Shown piece after piece: positions 25,017-34,609 of a stretch of 38,959 nucleotides of DNA. Origin of the DNA: Euzebyales bacterium (GTDB taxonomy: Bacteria > Actinomycetota > Nitriliruptoria > Euzebyales > JAHELV01). Position numbers and translations under genes: made by a program. The notes under the pieces are model-generated. The model worked only from the letters and a program-made list of their open reading frames with translations. It was not told where the DNA came from and did not search any database. The stretch spans positions 1 to 38,959 of the forward strand of contig DASUUK010000097.1 in NCBI GenBank assembly GCA_036374135.1, given 5' to 3'. How positions within the stretch are numbered: position 1 is the first letter of the stretch; each line of letters starts with the position of its first letter.

Positions 25017-25808
25017 TCAGTCGGCGAACAGTTCGTCCTTGTCGACGTCGGCGATCGAGTCGACCACCTTCCACGGCTTGTACGGGAACCGGTCGACCTC
25101 GTCGGACCTGGTCGAGCCGGACAGCACCAGCACCGTGCGCATCCCGGCCTCGAGACCGGCGACGACGTCGGTGTCCATGCGGTCGCCGATCATCACGGTG
25201 TCCTCGGAGTGCGCCTCCATCGCGTTCAACGCCGAGCGCATCATCAACGTGTTGGGCTTGCCCACGAAGTAGGGCTCGATGCCCGTCGCCTTCGTCATCA
25301 ACGCCGCCACCGCGCCCGTCGCGGGCAACATGCCCTCGCGGGATGGTCCGCTCGGGTCGGGGTTGGTGGCGATGAACCGTGCGCCGTCGTGGATCAGCTG
25401 GATGGCCCGGGTGATCGCGGTGAAGCTGTAGTTGCGTGTCTCGCCGAGGACGACGTAGTCGGGCTCGGCGTCGACCATGACATACCCGATCTCGTGCAGT
25501 GCGGTCGTCAACCCCGACTCCCCCACCACATGGGCGGTGCCCTCAGGCCGCTGGCTGTCCAGGAACCGGGCGGTCGCCAGCGCCGACGTCCAGATGCGCT
25601 CCTCCGGCACCTCGATGCCCGAGCGCGCGAGGCGGGCACTGAGGTCGCGGGGCGTGTAGATCGAGTTGTTGGTCAGCACCATGAACGGGATCTCACGTTC
25701 GCGGAGGTCGTAGACGAACGCGGCGGCGCCCTCGATCGCGTGCTGCTCGTGCACGAGCACGCCGTCCATGTCGAGCAGCACGTTGGAGATGGCGGTCTCG
25801 TCAGGCAT
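25017..25808 (-). CDS. NagD-like HAD-superfamily phosphatase
   Basis: A 263-residue HAD hydrolase of subclass IIA. The catalytic D13-x-D15 lies in LLDMDGVL; motif II is LTNNS; the motif III Lys is in VGKPN and motif IV is GDRMDTDV. The C2 cap is inserted between motifs II and III. These enzymes dephosphorylate nucleotides, sugar phosphates or phosphoglycolate; the substrate here is unknown. Start ATG 25808. The upstream SURF1 gene stop is only 9 bp before this start, so the two probably form a transcription unit. The 97-bp gap to the convergent gamma-glutamyltransferase gene holds only a short palindrome. Confidence 0.95.
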   Translation of the reverse strand: MPDETAISNVLLDMDGVLVHEQHAIEGAAAFVYDLREREIPFMVLTNNSIYTPRDLSARLARSGIEVPEERIWTSALATARFLDSQRPEGTAHVVGESGLTTALHEIGYVMVDAEPDYVVLGETRNYSFTAITRAIQLIHDGARFIATNPDPSGPSREGMLPATGAVAALMTKATGIEPYFVGKPNTLMMRSALNAMEAHSEDTVMIGDRMDTDVVAGLEAGMRTVLVLSGSTRSDEVDRFPYKPWKVVDSIADVDKDELFAD

Positions 25809-25817
25809 GGCGTCAGG

Positions 25818-26591
25818 CTACCGGCCCGCCGCCGACGACACGCTGACGTCGGGATGACCGGAAGCTGACGGTCGGCCCTCGCCGTCGCGCCCGCGTGTCC
25901 GCGCGGTCCGGCGGATCAGCAGCGGGTAGCCCACGACGGCGATCACGGCGAAGCTGAACCACTGCACGGCATACGACAGGTGGTTGCCCTCGGTGCGTTC
26001 GGGCAGCGGGGTCGGGCGCAGCGCGTCGGACGCCGGCGGGTCCTGCCGGCGCAGCTGGACGTAGTAGGGCGCGAGGGTCAGGCCGAGCCGGTCGGCGATC
26101 CTGGGCGGGGCGATCTGTGCGATCTGGTCCGCCGAGCCGAGCGGGCCGGGTTCCGGCGCCCGGATGACGCCGCGGACCATGACCGGGCCGGTCGGGGCGG
26201 GCGGTGCATCGACACGGTCGCGGTCGAATGGGACCCAGCCCCTGTCGACGAGCACGTCGGGCCCGTCGTCGGTCTGGAACACGGCGAGCACCTGCTGGCC
26301 GGGCCCGCCGGGGATGGCGCGCGGTGCGGTCAGCAGCTGCCCGTCGTCGAAGGTGCCACTGAGCTCGACGCGGCGGAACTCCAGCGCGTCGATGTCACCG
26401 GACGCGGCTGCGACTGCGTCGTCCAACGGCTGTGGCGAGGCTGCGACGCGCGCGGCGATCAGGTCGTTGGTCGCGCGTCGCTCCTCCAGGCGCCGGAGCT
26501 GCCAGAATCCCAGGTTGACGAAGGCGACGACGGTGACGATCACCAGCAGGTGGCCCGCGATCCAGCGTGGCCGCAGAAGGAACCGGTACAT
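25818..26591 (-). CDS. SURF1 family cytochrome oxidase assembly protein
   Basis: A 257-residue SURF1-like protein involved in assembling cytochrome c oxidase. It has the expected two membrane helices, N-terminal (HLLVIVTVVAFVNLGFWQL, followed by the conserved WQLRRLEER) and C-terminal (LSYAVQWFSFAVIAVVGYPLLI), with a periplasmic beta-rich domain between them (VLVDRGWVPFDRD). The C-terminal cytoplasmic tail is long, Arg/Gly/Ser-rich and variable. ATG 26591 is preceded by GGGAGG; an ATG four codons earlier is less likely. It is divergent from the membrane gene at 26634, with only 42 bp between the two starts. Confidence 0.94.
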   Translation of the reverse strand: MYRFLLRPRWIAGHLLVIVTVVAFVNLGFWQLRRLEERRATNDLIAARVAASPQPLDDAVAAASGDIDALEFRRVELSGTFDDGQLLTAPRAIPGGPGQQVLAVFQTDDGPDVLVDRGWVPFDRDRVDAPPAPTGPVMVRGVIRAPEPGPLGSADQIAQIAPPRIADRLGLTLAPYYVQLRRQDPPASDALRPTPLPERTEGNHLSYAVQWFSFAVIAVVGYPLLIRRTARTRGRDGEGRPSASGHPDVSVSSAAGR

Positions 26592-26633
26592 GACGCCTCC
26601 CATCCTGCCCCGACGCCAGCGAATGGCCGCAGT

Positions 26634-27233
26634 GTGAAGATCTACGCCGAACGTTCGCCCCGCATCGCGCGTCAGGTTGGCGGTGATCTGCTGCTCGCGG
26701 GCTGGTCGGCTGGATGGATCCTGCTCGGGCTGCGGCTGCACGACGAGCTCGACCGGTTGTCCCGGCCGGCGCGCCGGGTCGGTGAGGCCAGCACCGGGCT
26801 TGCCAACGCGCTCACTGGAGCGAGCGAGCAGGTGCGCAGCCTGCAGCTGGTGGGCGATGTGCTGGCGTCACCGTTCGACGCGATCATCGCCGGCGCCCGC
26901 GAGCTGGCCACGGCGAGCGCCAACGGGCAGGAGTCGATCATGCGGCTGGCCGACCTGGCCGTCCCGCTGACCGCCGCCTTCCCGATCCTGTTCGCGCTCA
27001 CGGTGTGGCTCGCGCTGCGCGGCCGGTGGATCCGGCGCGCGTCGGCCGTCGCGCGCCTGCGTGACGAGGGCGGGTCGGACGGCCTGCTCGCCGCGCAGGC
27101 ACTGACGGCCGCCCGCGTCGACGAGCTCGCGCGCCTCGAGCTGGCCGACGACCCGCTCGGCGACGCCGAGAGCCGGCGCACGCTCGCCGCCTACGCACTG
27201 CTGCGCCTGGGCCTGCGCACCCGCCCCGACTGA
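26634..27233 (+). CDS. Two-helix membrane protein of unknown function
   Basis: A 199-residue protein with a GTG start. Two hydrophobic helices are visible (GGDLLLAGWSAGWILLGL, and LAVPLTAAFPILFALTVWLAL near residue 110). They flank an Ala/Ser-rich helical segment with ARRVGEASTGLANALTGASEQVR, which may be a periplasmic coiled coil. The C-terminal 70 residues are cytoplasmic-looking and helical. No recognised domain; I have a weak impression of similar short proteins in other actinobacteria. No Shine-Dalgarno precedes the GTG, and other starts are possible. It ends 137 bp before the convergent rlmB gene. Confidence 0.75.
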   Translation: MKIYAERSPRIARQVGGDLLLAGWSAGWILLGLRLHDELDRLSRPARRVGEASTGLANALTGASEQVRSLQLVGDVLASPFDAIIAGARELATASANGQESIMRLADLAVPLTAAFPILFALTVWLALRGRWIRRASAVARLRDEGGSDGLLAAQALTAARVDELARLELADDPLGDAESRRTLAAYALLRLGLRTRPD

Positions 27234-27246
27234 CCCCGTTCCGCAT

Positions 27247-27315
27247 GGCAGCCGACACCGCCCCACAGGCCCCACCTGCCACACCCCACTTCCGCGGCAG
27301 CCGACACCGCCCCAC
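27247..27315. repeat. 20-bp direct repeat in a C-rich intergenic stretch
   Basis: GGCAGCCGACACCGCCCCAC occurs at 27247-27266 and again at 27296-27315, each preceded by TTCCGC with a small gap. The 137-bp gap between the convergent genes (27234-27370) is very C-rich and holds no gene. Confidence 0.85.
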
Positions 27316-27326
27316 CGGCACCAGTT

Positions 27327-27349
27327 GCGGGGCGCCCGGCACGCCCCGC
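27327..27349. terminator. Terminator candidate between convergent genes
   Basis: GCGGGGCG and CGCCCCGC form a perfect 8-bp stem around a 7-base loop, 22 bases downstream of the rlmB stop and about 94 bases after the convergent membrane gene. It lacks a T-run. It would fit the end of the disA-to-rlmB transcript. Confidence 0.5.
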
Positions 27350-27370
27350 CCCGCACTCCGCCGGCGCCGC

Positions 27371-28081
27371 TCAGCCGCCGGTGGCGCGGCGGACGACCTC
27401 GAACAACGCGACCGCGGCGGCGGTGCTCGCGTTGAGCGACCTCAGCCGGCCCCGCATCGGGATCGACACCAGTTGGTCGACGCGTTCGGCGACAAGGCGT
27501 GACAGTCCGGTGCCCTCCGCCCCGATGACGACAGCGACGCGCCCCTCGAGCAGGTTCGACTCCCACAGCGAGGTCGTGGCGCCGCCGTCGAGGCCCACCG
27601 ACCAGTACCCGGCGTCGGCGAGCTGCGCGACTCCCGTGGCGATGTTGGGAACGACGATGACGGGCAGCCAGCTGAGCGCGCCGGCCGACGTCTTCTCGGC
27701 CGCGGGCGAGTGGTGCGCGCTGCGCCGGCGCGGCAGCATCAGCCCGCACGCACCCGCGACCTCGGCCGCGCGTGCGATAGCTCCGAGGTTGTGCGGGTCG
27801 GTGATGCCGTCGAGCACGACCACGAGGTCGCCGTCGAGATCGCCGACGCCGACTGCGCGAGGCGCGGAGGCGACCGCCGCCACCCCCTGATGTGTGACGC
27901 CGCCGGTGAGCTCGTCGAGCTCCGCGGCCGGTACCGGCCGCACGTCGACACCGGCCTCCGCGGCGACGGCCAGCAGCTCGGTCAGCGCGGCCACGCGACG
28001 GCGGTCGACGACCACCTCGACGAGGTCACGACCGGCGCGCAACGCCTCGGCGACGGGGCGGCGACCCGGGACGACCGGCAC
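27371..28081 (-). CDS. rlmB: 23S rRNA (guanosine-2'-O)-methyltransferase RlmB (TrmH/SpoU family)
   Basis: A 236-residue SPOUT methyltransferase that uses AdoMet to methylate a ribose in 23S rRNA. The N-terminal substrate-binding domain opens with VPGRRPVAEALRAG. The catalytic knot domain contains LDGITDPHNLGAIARAA, then GAEGTGLSRL and the knot itself, IPMRGRLRSLNAST. The length is typical. The start is GTG 28081. The gene is last in a leftward block carD-ispF-cysS-rlmB, the order known from many actinobacteria. 136 bp separate it from cysS. The specific nucleotide target is assumed from family and position. Confidence 0.94.
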   Translation of the reverse strand: MPVVPGRRPVAEALRAGRDLVEVVVDRRRVAALTELLAVAAEAGVDVRPVPAAELDELTGGVTHQGVAAVASAPRAVGVGDLDGDLVVVLDGITDPHNLGAIARAAEVAGACGLMLPRRRSAHHSPAAEKTSAGALSWLPVIVVPNIATGVAQLADAGYWSVGLDGGATTSLWESNLLEGRVAVVIGAEGTGLSRLVAERVDQLVSIPMRGRLRSLNASTAAAVALFEVVRRATGG

Positions 28082-28217
28082 GCTCAGCGACCGATCCGGG
28101 GACGCGTCCCAGCGCGGACGTCGGCGACCGTTCCCAGATCGGCGCCGCCGCTCGACGTGGGGAGGGATCGCACCGCAGAGCTCCGCAGCCGTCCCCAGAC
28201 GGTGTGGCCGGCGCCGG

Positions 28218-29597
<1,380 letters not shown>

Positions 29598-29633
29598 GAC
29601 GAAATCCTTGATGGTCGTCGGGGTCGGCTGTCG

Positions 29634-30119
29634 TCAGTCGGTCGGTGCCACGAGCAGCACGACCGCCATACAGACCAGGCCCTCTCCCCTGCCCACGAAG
29701 CCGAGCTGATCGCTGGTGGTGGCCTTGACGTTGACCTGCTCGGACTTGATGCCCAGCAGGTTCGCGACCGACGCGCAGATGCGGTCGCGGTAGGGGCCGA
29801 TGCGGGGACGCTGACCGATCAGCGTGATGTCGAGGTTCGCGACCTGCCATCCATGGCCGGCGACCTGGCTCAGCGCACCCGCGAGGAACAGCTGCGAGTC
29901 CGCACCCTCGTACTCGGGTTCGTCGCTGCCGAACAGCGTGCCGATGTCGCCAAGACCGGCCGCGCCGAGCAGCGCGTCGACGGTCGCGTGCAGGACGACA
30001 TCGGCGTCACTGTGCCCGTCGAGCCCTGGCTCGTCGGGGATGCGCACGCCTCCCAGAACCAGCCGCCGGTGGTCATCGACGCTGTAGGGATGGATATCGA
30101 CACCCTGACCGATGCGCAC
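29634..30119 (-). CDS. ispF: 2-C-methyl-D-erythritol 2,4-cyclodiphosphate synthase
   Basis: A 161-residue IspF of the MEP isoprenoid pathway, which cyclises CDP-ME 2-phosphate to MEcPP with release of CMP. Metal ligands D8 and H10 lie in GVDIHPY and the third His in GHSDADVVLHA. Conserved elements DIGTLFG, NLDITLI, ICASVANLLG, VNVKATTSD and LGFVGRGEG follow. The start is GTG 30119, fixed by the family N-terminus MRIGQGVDIH and an upstream GGAG. It lies 14 bp after carD. In the usual actinobacterial order ispD stands between carD and ispF; here it is absent from that place and found at 32605 on the opposite strand. Confidence 0.97.
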   Translation of the reverse strand: MRIGQGVDIHPYSVDDHRRLVLGGVRIPDEPGLDGHSDADVVLHATVDALLGAAGLGDIGTLFGSDEPEYEGADSQLFLAGALSQVAGHGWQVANLDITLIGQRPRIGPYRDRICASVANLLGIKSEQVNVKATTSDQLGFVGRGEGLVCMAVVLLVAPTD

Positions 30120-30133
30120 CGCGAAAGGCTCCG

Positions 30134-30616
30134 TCAGGTCGCCAGGACGTCCTCGATCATGGCCTCGGTGTCCTCCTCCGACTTGGAGATGGCGGCGGAC
30201 AGCTCGGAGACCAGGATCTGGCGGGACTTGGTCAGCATCCGCTTCTCGCCGGCCGACAGGCCCTTGTCGCGCTCGCGGATCGACAGGTTGCGGACCACCT
30301 CGGCGACCTGGAAGATGTCGCCCGACTTGAGCTTCTCGTAGTTCGCCTTGAACCGGCGCGACCAGTTGGTCGGCATCGAGAAGTCGCGGTCGCGCAGGAC
30401 CTCCCAGACGGCGTCGACCTCCTTGCTCGTACACACGTTGCGCAGGCCGACCTCGTCGGTGGCGTCCGCCGGCACCATGAGTGTGAGATCACCGTAGGTG
30501 AGGCGGAGCACGAGGTAGTCACGCTCCTGGCCCTCCATCATCCGCGTCTCCTGGCGCTCGATGACCGCAGCGCCATGGTGCGGATAGACCACGGTGTCCC
30601 CAACCTGATATGCCAT
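30134..30616 (-). CDS. carD: CarD/CdnL-type RNA-polymerase-binding regulator
   Basis: A 160-residue CarD-family protein, which binds the RNA polymerase beta subunit and stabilises open promoter complexes, acting on rRNA and many housekeeping promoters. The N-terminal RNAP-interaction domain is recognisable (FKVGDTVVYPHHG-like start, here AYQVGDTVVYPHHGAAVIE, then LTYGDLTLMVPADATDEVGLR). The C-terminal helical DNA-binding domain carries the conserved Trp (NWSRRFKANYEKLKSGD) and LSAGEKRMLTKSRQIL. ATG 30616 has GAGGACG upstream. The next gene, ispF, follows after 14 bp; disA lies upstream on the same strand, 171 bp away with a promoter candidate in between. Confidence 0.97.
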   Translation of the reverse strand: MAYQVGDTVVYPHHGAAVIERQETRMMEGQERDYLVLRLTYGDLTLMVPADATDEVGLRNVCTSKEVDAVWEVLRDRDFSMPTNWSRRFKANYEKLKSGDIFQVAEVVRNLSIRERDKGLSAGEKRMLTKSRQILVSELSAAISKSEEDTEAMIEDVLAT

Positions 30617-30732
30617 AGGCGTTCGTCCTCGTCGACAACGTGACGGCCAGCCCACCCCGACCGCCGGTCGCGTGGAGGTCTTCGTCGTTCGCATCTGGGA
30701 TGGCGCGGCCAGCTACCGCGCCCGGTCATCCA

Positions 30733-30741
30733 ATGATAGCA
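30733..30741 (-). promoter_or_regulatory. Extended -10 promoter candidate for carD
   Basis: On the minus strand TGC-TATCAT matches an extended -10 element (TGN-TATAAT, 5 of 6 in the hexamer), in the intergenic region upstream of carD. The inferred start near 30726 would give a leader of about 110 bases. No good -35 is seen, as expected for an extended -10 promoter. Confidence 0.42.
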
Positions 30742-30787
30742 GGAGGCCATGGCCGCCCGATCCGGCCATATGGTGCAAAGGTGCGGG

Positions 30788-31858
30788 TCAGGCGTACCGT
30801 TCGAGGATCGACGACTCGGCGAGCCTGGCCAGACCCTCCTTGATGGCACGCGCCCGGGTCACCCCGACACCCTCCACCTCATCGAGGTCCTCGAGGCTGG
30901 CCTCCATCAGGCGCTGCAGCGACCGGTAGCGCTCGACCAGCTTGTTGACGATCGAGTCGGGCAGGCGCGGAACACGGGAGAGCAGGCGGTAGCCGCGTGG
31001 CGCGACCGCACGATCCATGTCGTCGCCGTTGATGTCATATCCCAGCAGCTCGGCGAGGATCGACAGGTCGAGCAGTTCCTGTGCGTCGAGCTCGTCGAGG
31101 CCGTCGAGCGTCTTCTCGAGCTTGTGACGCCGGTCGACGATGTAGTCGCGCACGACCAGTTCGCGCTCGTCGTCGACGCGCGCCATGAGCTCGTTGTGCT
31201 GCAGCTGCAGCAGCCGGCCGTCCGTGCCAAGCTCCAGCACGTAGGCCCCGATCTCGTCGGAGATGCGTCGTACCATCTCCGCGCGCTGGAGGACGACGAG
31301 GACGTCGCGCAGCGTCACGACGTTCTCGATCTCCAAGGCCGACAGCGACGCCGACACCTCGTCGAGGCGCACCCGGTACTTCTCCAGCGTCGAGAGCGCC
31401 TGGTTGCCGCGGAACAGCAACGAGCTCGGCTCCTCGAACACGTGCTTGTAGTCGTCGAGGTACAGGCTCACGATCTGCATGGACTCCGACACGCTGACGA
31501 CGGGCACACCGGTCTGCTTCGCAGTGCGCTCGGCAGTGCGGTGCCTGGTCCCGGTCTCCGACGTGGCGATCGACGGATCGGGCACGAGATGCACGTTGGC
31601 GTACAGGATGTAGTCGACGTCATCGTCGACGACGATCGCGCCATCCATCTTGGCGAGCTCGGACAGCCGCTGAGCGGTGAACTTGGTCTCCATCTTGAAG
31701 CCGCCCGAGACCAACGGCTGGACGTCCTCAGAGGACCCCATGACGATGAGCGCGCCCTTGCCGGACTTGATCACGCGGTCGATCCCCTCGCGCAGCACGG
31801 TCCCCGGCGCGAGCTTGTGCAGCACGTCGCGGAGCCGTTCTTCGAGGGTTCCCGCCAC
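30788..31858 (-). CDS. disA: DNA integrity scanning protein DisA, diadenylate cyclase
   Basis: A 356-residue DisA that makes the second messenger c-di-AMP from two ATP. The N-terminal DAC domain has the active-site D72-G73-A74 (KMDGAIVVDDD) and the ATP-binding R105-H106-R107 (GTRHRTAERT). A helical linker (SVSESMQIVSLYLDDYKH) and a C-terminal helix-hairpin-helix DNA-binding domain (LEDLDEVEGVGVTRARAI) follow. It forms octamers that sense branched DNA in known cases. The start is GTG 31858 because GAAGGAAG lies just upstream and the family N-terminus begins there. The IspD-like gene lies 141 bp upstream on the same strand. Confidence 0.97.
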   Translation of the reverse strand: MAGTLEERLRDVLHKLAPGTVLREGIDRVIKSGKGALIVMGSSEDVQPLVSGGFKMETKFTAQRLSELAKMDGAIVVDDDVDYILYANVHLVPDPSIATSETGTRHRTAERTAKQTGVPVVSVSESMQIVSLYLDDYKHVFEEPSSLLFRGNQALSTLEKYRVRLDEVSASLSALEIENVVTLRDVLVVLQRAEMVRRISDEIGAYVLELGTDGRLLQLQHNELMARVDDERELVVRDYIVDRRHKLEKTLDGLDELDAQELLDLSILAELLGYDINGDDMDRAVAPRGYRLLSRVPRLPDSIVNKLVERYRSLQRLMEASLEDLDEVEGVGVTRARAIKEGLARLAESSILERYA

Positions 31859-31999
31859 ATGGCTTCCTTCGTTGTGATGCCGGCACGGCGCTCCCAAGCG
31901 TAGACGCTCGACGGCGGGACAAGACATCGACCGCGCGGCGCCCAATGATGGTCCTCCTCGAGCAGGACGACCGACGGCCCGGCGATGCGTCGGTGGCGC

Positions 32000-32533
32000 T
32001 CAGGCCACATCCAGCTCCGCGGGCTCCATGACCGCCACGGAACACCCACTCGCCGCGAGCGCGGCGATCATCTCGCGCCCCGCGGCGAGCGCCGGCGCCA
32101 CCAGGTCGCGCGCCGTCGCCGCGCGGATCAGCAGTGGCGGGCCGGGGCGGCACAAGCCTCCACGGTCGACGCCGGCCACGACCATGCCGCGGTCGACCCG
32201 TTTGACGGCGTCACTCACGGGTCTCGCGACGATCACGGCGTCGTGCCCGGGCAGGCGCTCACACATCGCGAGCAGCGCGGCCATGGACGGCGTCGTGTCG
32301 GCCAGCCACGCGAACGACGCCGCGGTCGGTGGCAGCTGCCGGATCACGGACGCGATGGCGGGGCCCGTCGCACCGTGCACGGGTGTGGGCCGCGCGGCCG
32401 CCGGGCGGGACTTCCGGCCCACGACGAGGACGCCGGCCAGCACGCCCTCGAACGCGCCGACGCGATCGTCGGACCCACCCGCCCAGACACCACCCCAGAC
32501 GTGTGCGAGCGGCTCGTGCGGTGACGCGGTCAT
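32000..32533 (-). CDS. Degenerate IspD-like protein
   Basis: A 177-residue protein that I align by eye with IspD over its length. AGVLVVGRKSRPAAARPTPV occupies the place of the nucleotide-binding loop, but the GGxGxRM and PK residues are gone. HDAVIVARPVSDAVKRVD and GMVVAGVDRGGL match the IspD arm segment (consensus VPARPVTDTVKRVD, TVDRSGL), and SGCSVAVMEP matches the end before the lost NIK motif. It therefore cannot transfer CMP alone. It might be a decaying paralogue, a ligand-binding protein, or a partner of the IspD encoded divergently 71 bp away. ATG 32533 is chosen: TACGCT seven bases upstream suggests a leaderless start. ATG 32557 is the alternative. Confidence 0.68.
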   Translation of the reverse strand: MTASPHEPLAHVWGGVWAGGSDDRVGAFEGVLAGVLVVGRKSRPAAARPTPVHGATGPAIASVIRQLPPTAASFAWLADTTPSMAALLAMCERLPGHDAVIVARPVSDAVKRVDRGMVVAGVDRGGLCRPGPPLLIRAATARDLVAPALAAGREMIAALAASGCSVAVMEPAELDVA

Positions 32534-32604
32534 CCGCGCCAGCGTAGTCGGTAGCATCCGAGCGACGGCGCGCGACGGAAGCGCCGACGAGCCGGAGGAC
32601 GGCG

Positions 32605-33330
32605 GTGGGCGCTGCGGCGATCCTGCTCGCCGGGGGCAGTGGCACCCGGATGCGGCGGGCCGACACCAAGGTCTTCGCGACCGTGGGCGGACGACCGCTG
32701 CTGCAGTGGTCCCTGAGGGCGTTCGCCGACTGTGAGGCGATCGACCGCGTCGTGCTGGTCATCCGCGACGAGGACCGCCCGCGCATCGACGCCCTGCTCC
32801 GCGACACCGGCCTCGCCGCCAGCGTGCGCACCGTGGTCGGGGGTGCGAACCGGCAGGCGAGCGAGCGCGCCGGGCTCGAGGCGATTGCCGGGGACATCGA
32901 CAGCGGCGCCGTCGACACCGTCGCCATCCATGACAGCGCCCGTCCCTTCGTCACCACGGGGCTCATCGGCCGCGTCGTTGCATCCGCACGTCGGGTGGGT
33001 GGCGCCGTGCCGGTCCTCGAGCTCGGCGACGGCGTCTACCGCGCGACGCCCGATGGGCGCCTCGTTCTCCAGGCGCGCGATCTGCACCGGGTCCAGACGC
33101 CGCAGGCGTTCCGGTCCCGGGCGCTGCTCGAGGCGTATCGGGCAGCGTCGCACCAGGGGTTCGCGGGTGTCGACACCGTGGAGACCGTCGCCCGCTACAC
33201 CGACCTGCAGATCGCCGCCGAGCCCGGCGACACCGACAACCTCAAGGTGACCTTCGCGGCCGATCTCGCAACCGCGGAACGCATCGCCGCCGAGCGCGAA
33301 CGGGGCGTCAGCCGCCACCCGGCGCGATGA
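32605..33330 (+). CDS. ispD: 2-C-methyl-D-erythritol 4-phosphate cytidylyltransferase (atypical arm)
   Basis: A 241-residue IspD of the MEP pathway, which makes CDP-ME from MEP and CTP. The nucleotide loop LLAGGSGTRMRRADTKVF keeps the catalytic Arg and Lys; HDSARPFV, RVQTPQAF and DTDNLKVT (active-site Lys) are intact. The region that usually reads PVxDTxK...VDR reads PVLELGDGVYRAT...LQARDL, so the residues equivalent to E. coli Thr140 and Arg157, which come from the neighbouring subunit, are missing. The start GTG 32605 has a strong GGAGGAC. It diverges from the IspD-like gene and overlaps the convergent pseudokinase gene by 23 bp at its end. Confidence 0.92.
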   Translation: MGAAAILLAGGSGTRMRRADTKVFATVGGRPLLQWSLRAFADCEAIDRVVLVIRDEDRPRIDALLRDTGLAASVRTVVGGANRQASERAGLEAIAGDIDSGAVDTVAIHDSARPFVTTGLIGRVVASARRVGGAVPVLELGDGVYRATPDGRLVLQARDLHRVQTPQAFRSRALLEAYRAASHQGFAGVDTVETVARYTDLQIAAEPGDTDNLKVTFAADLATAERIAAERERGVSRHPAR

Positions 33331-34396
33331 CCGCCATGAGCACCGGCGAGCTCGACGCGGCGGCGTCGGGCGAGCCGATCACATCGAGCTCGAGTGCCGC
33401 GAGAAGGCCGAGCACGACCAGCAGCAGAACGATCAGCACGATCCGCAACGTGCGCCGGGGAGCGGGTTCGAACTCGGCGACGTCGTCGGCCGCCGAGACG
33501 GCGACCGGACGCGCCGACGACACCTCGCGCGCCGGGCGCCGGCGACCGCACCGTCCGGCCTCGAGCAGCAGGGTCCGGCAGTTGTCGTACCGCTCTTCGG
33601 GATCCTTGGACAGCGCGCGGGCGAAGAGCGCGTCCCAGCGGTCGTCGAGATCCTGCCGCAGCTCGGTGATCGGCCGCGCCTGGCCGAACAGGTGCGCACC
33701 GAACAGATCGTTGTTGGTCTCACCCTGGTACGGCGTGGTCGCTGTCAGTGCGGTGTACAGGATGCAGGCCAGCGCGTACTGGTCCGATGCGGGACCCGCC
33801 GGCTGACCCTGCAGTTGCTCGGGAGCGACGAACAGCAGGTCGGGAGCCGCGGGGTCGTCCTCGACCCCCTGGAGCACCGGTCCCAGCAGATGGCTCGTCC
33901 CGAAGCCTGTCACGGCCGCGCTGGGTGGCACCCGGCTGCCCGGGCGACGTCTGATCCACACCGACGGCAGTCCGACAGTGCCGTGCACGATGCCATGGTG
34001 ATGGATCGCGTCGAGCGCCTCGGCCAACTGCCCACCCAGCCGCAGCGCGTCGTCGATGTCGAGCGGCGCCGCCTCCAGCAGCAGGTCGCCCAGAGACACC
34101 CCGTCCCGCCAGGTGGTCGCCGCGTACGGAGTGCCTCCGACGGTGCCCTGGTCGACGACGGTCAGCAGGTGCGGGTGCGCCACAGCGGACACGCGGCGGT
34201 TCACGTGCAGGAACCCCTTCACCGCACGTGCGTGCCCGGCAACCGCGTCGTCGACGACGCGGAGCGCCACCGGGGTGCCCACGTCGTCGATCGCCCGGTA
34301 GGTGGTGGTCGTCAGGTCGGACCCGACCACCGACTGCAGGGTGTACGTACCGAGCGACGTCGGTTCCGGCAGCGGCTGCTGTGGCACGGCGCTCAC
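33308..34396 (-). CDS. Membrane pseudokinase (short C-terminal tail)
   Basis: A 362-residue Hanks-type kinase homologue that lacks the catalytic residues: the VAIK Lys is R46 (VALRVV), HRD is H138-G139-T140, the loop Asn is S145, and DFG is G164-F165-G166. Structural motifs remain: APEQL (191-195), SDQYALAC (204-211) and the SKDPEERY-type helix. An Arg/Pro/Ser-rich linker leads to one transmembrane helix (RIVLIVLLLVVLGLLAALEL, about 315-335) and a short extracytoplasmic Ser/Ala tail. The start is GTG 34396, with GGAGGGGA six bases upstream. It lies 213 bp after the related pseudokinase gene and its end overlaps ispD by 23 bp. No ATP-dependent activity is expected; a docking role is inferred. 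Confidence 0.9.
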   Translation of the reverse strand: MSAVPQQPLPEPTSLGTYTLQSVVGSDLTTTTYRAIDDVGTPVALRVVDDAVAGHARAVKGFLHVNRRVSAVAHPHLLTVVDQGTVGGTPYAATTWRDGVSLGDLLLEAAPLDIDDALRLGGQLAEALDAIHHHGIVHGTVGLPSVWIRRRPGSRVPPSAAVTGFGTSHLLGPVLQGVEDDPAAPDLLFVAPEQLQGQPAGPASDQYALACILYTALTATTPYQGETNNDLFGAHLFGQARPITELRQDLDDRWDALFARALSKDPEERYDNCRTLLLEAGRCGRRRPAREVSSARPVAVSAADDVAEFEPAPRRTLRIVLIVLLLVVLGLLAALELDVIGSPDAAASSSPVLMAVIAPGGG

Positions 34397-34609
34397 GCGG
34401 TCCCCTCCGACCTCTCCGACCTCGGGGTGCAGCCGCGGGCACACGACGGGGACCGCCCGCCGAGGTCACGGCGTCGCCTCACGGACGTGTCCCCGTCGGG
34501 CGGCGCGACGGCGCTCATCCGCCGTACCGTTGTCACCCCGTCCACCGACCCTCCCTCAGGGTTGCATCCCTACGACCACCACGACCCGTTCCGCTCGTGG
34601 ACGTGGCGG

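Noticed and set aside
30749-31903. 384-codon plus-strand frame
   Set aside because: Antisense to disA, whose catalytic and DNA-binding motifs are complete.
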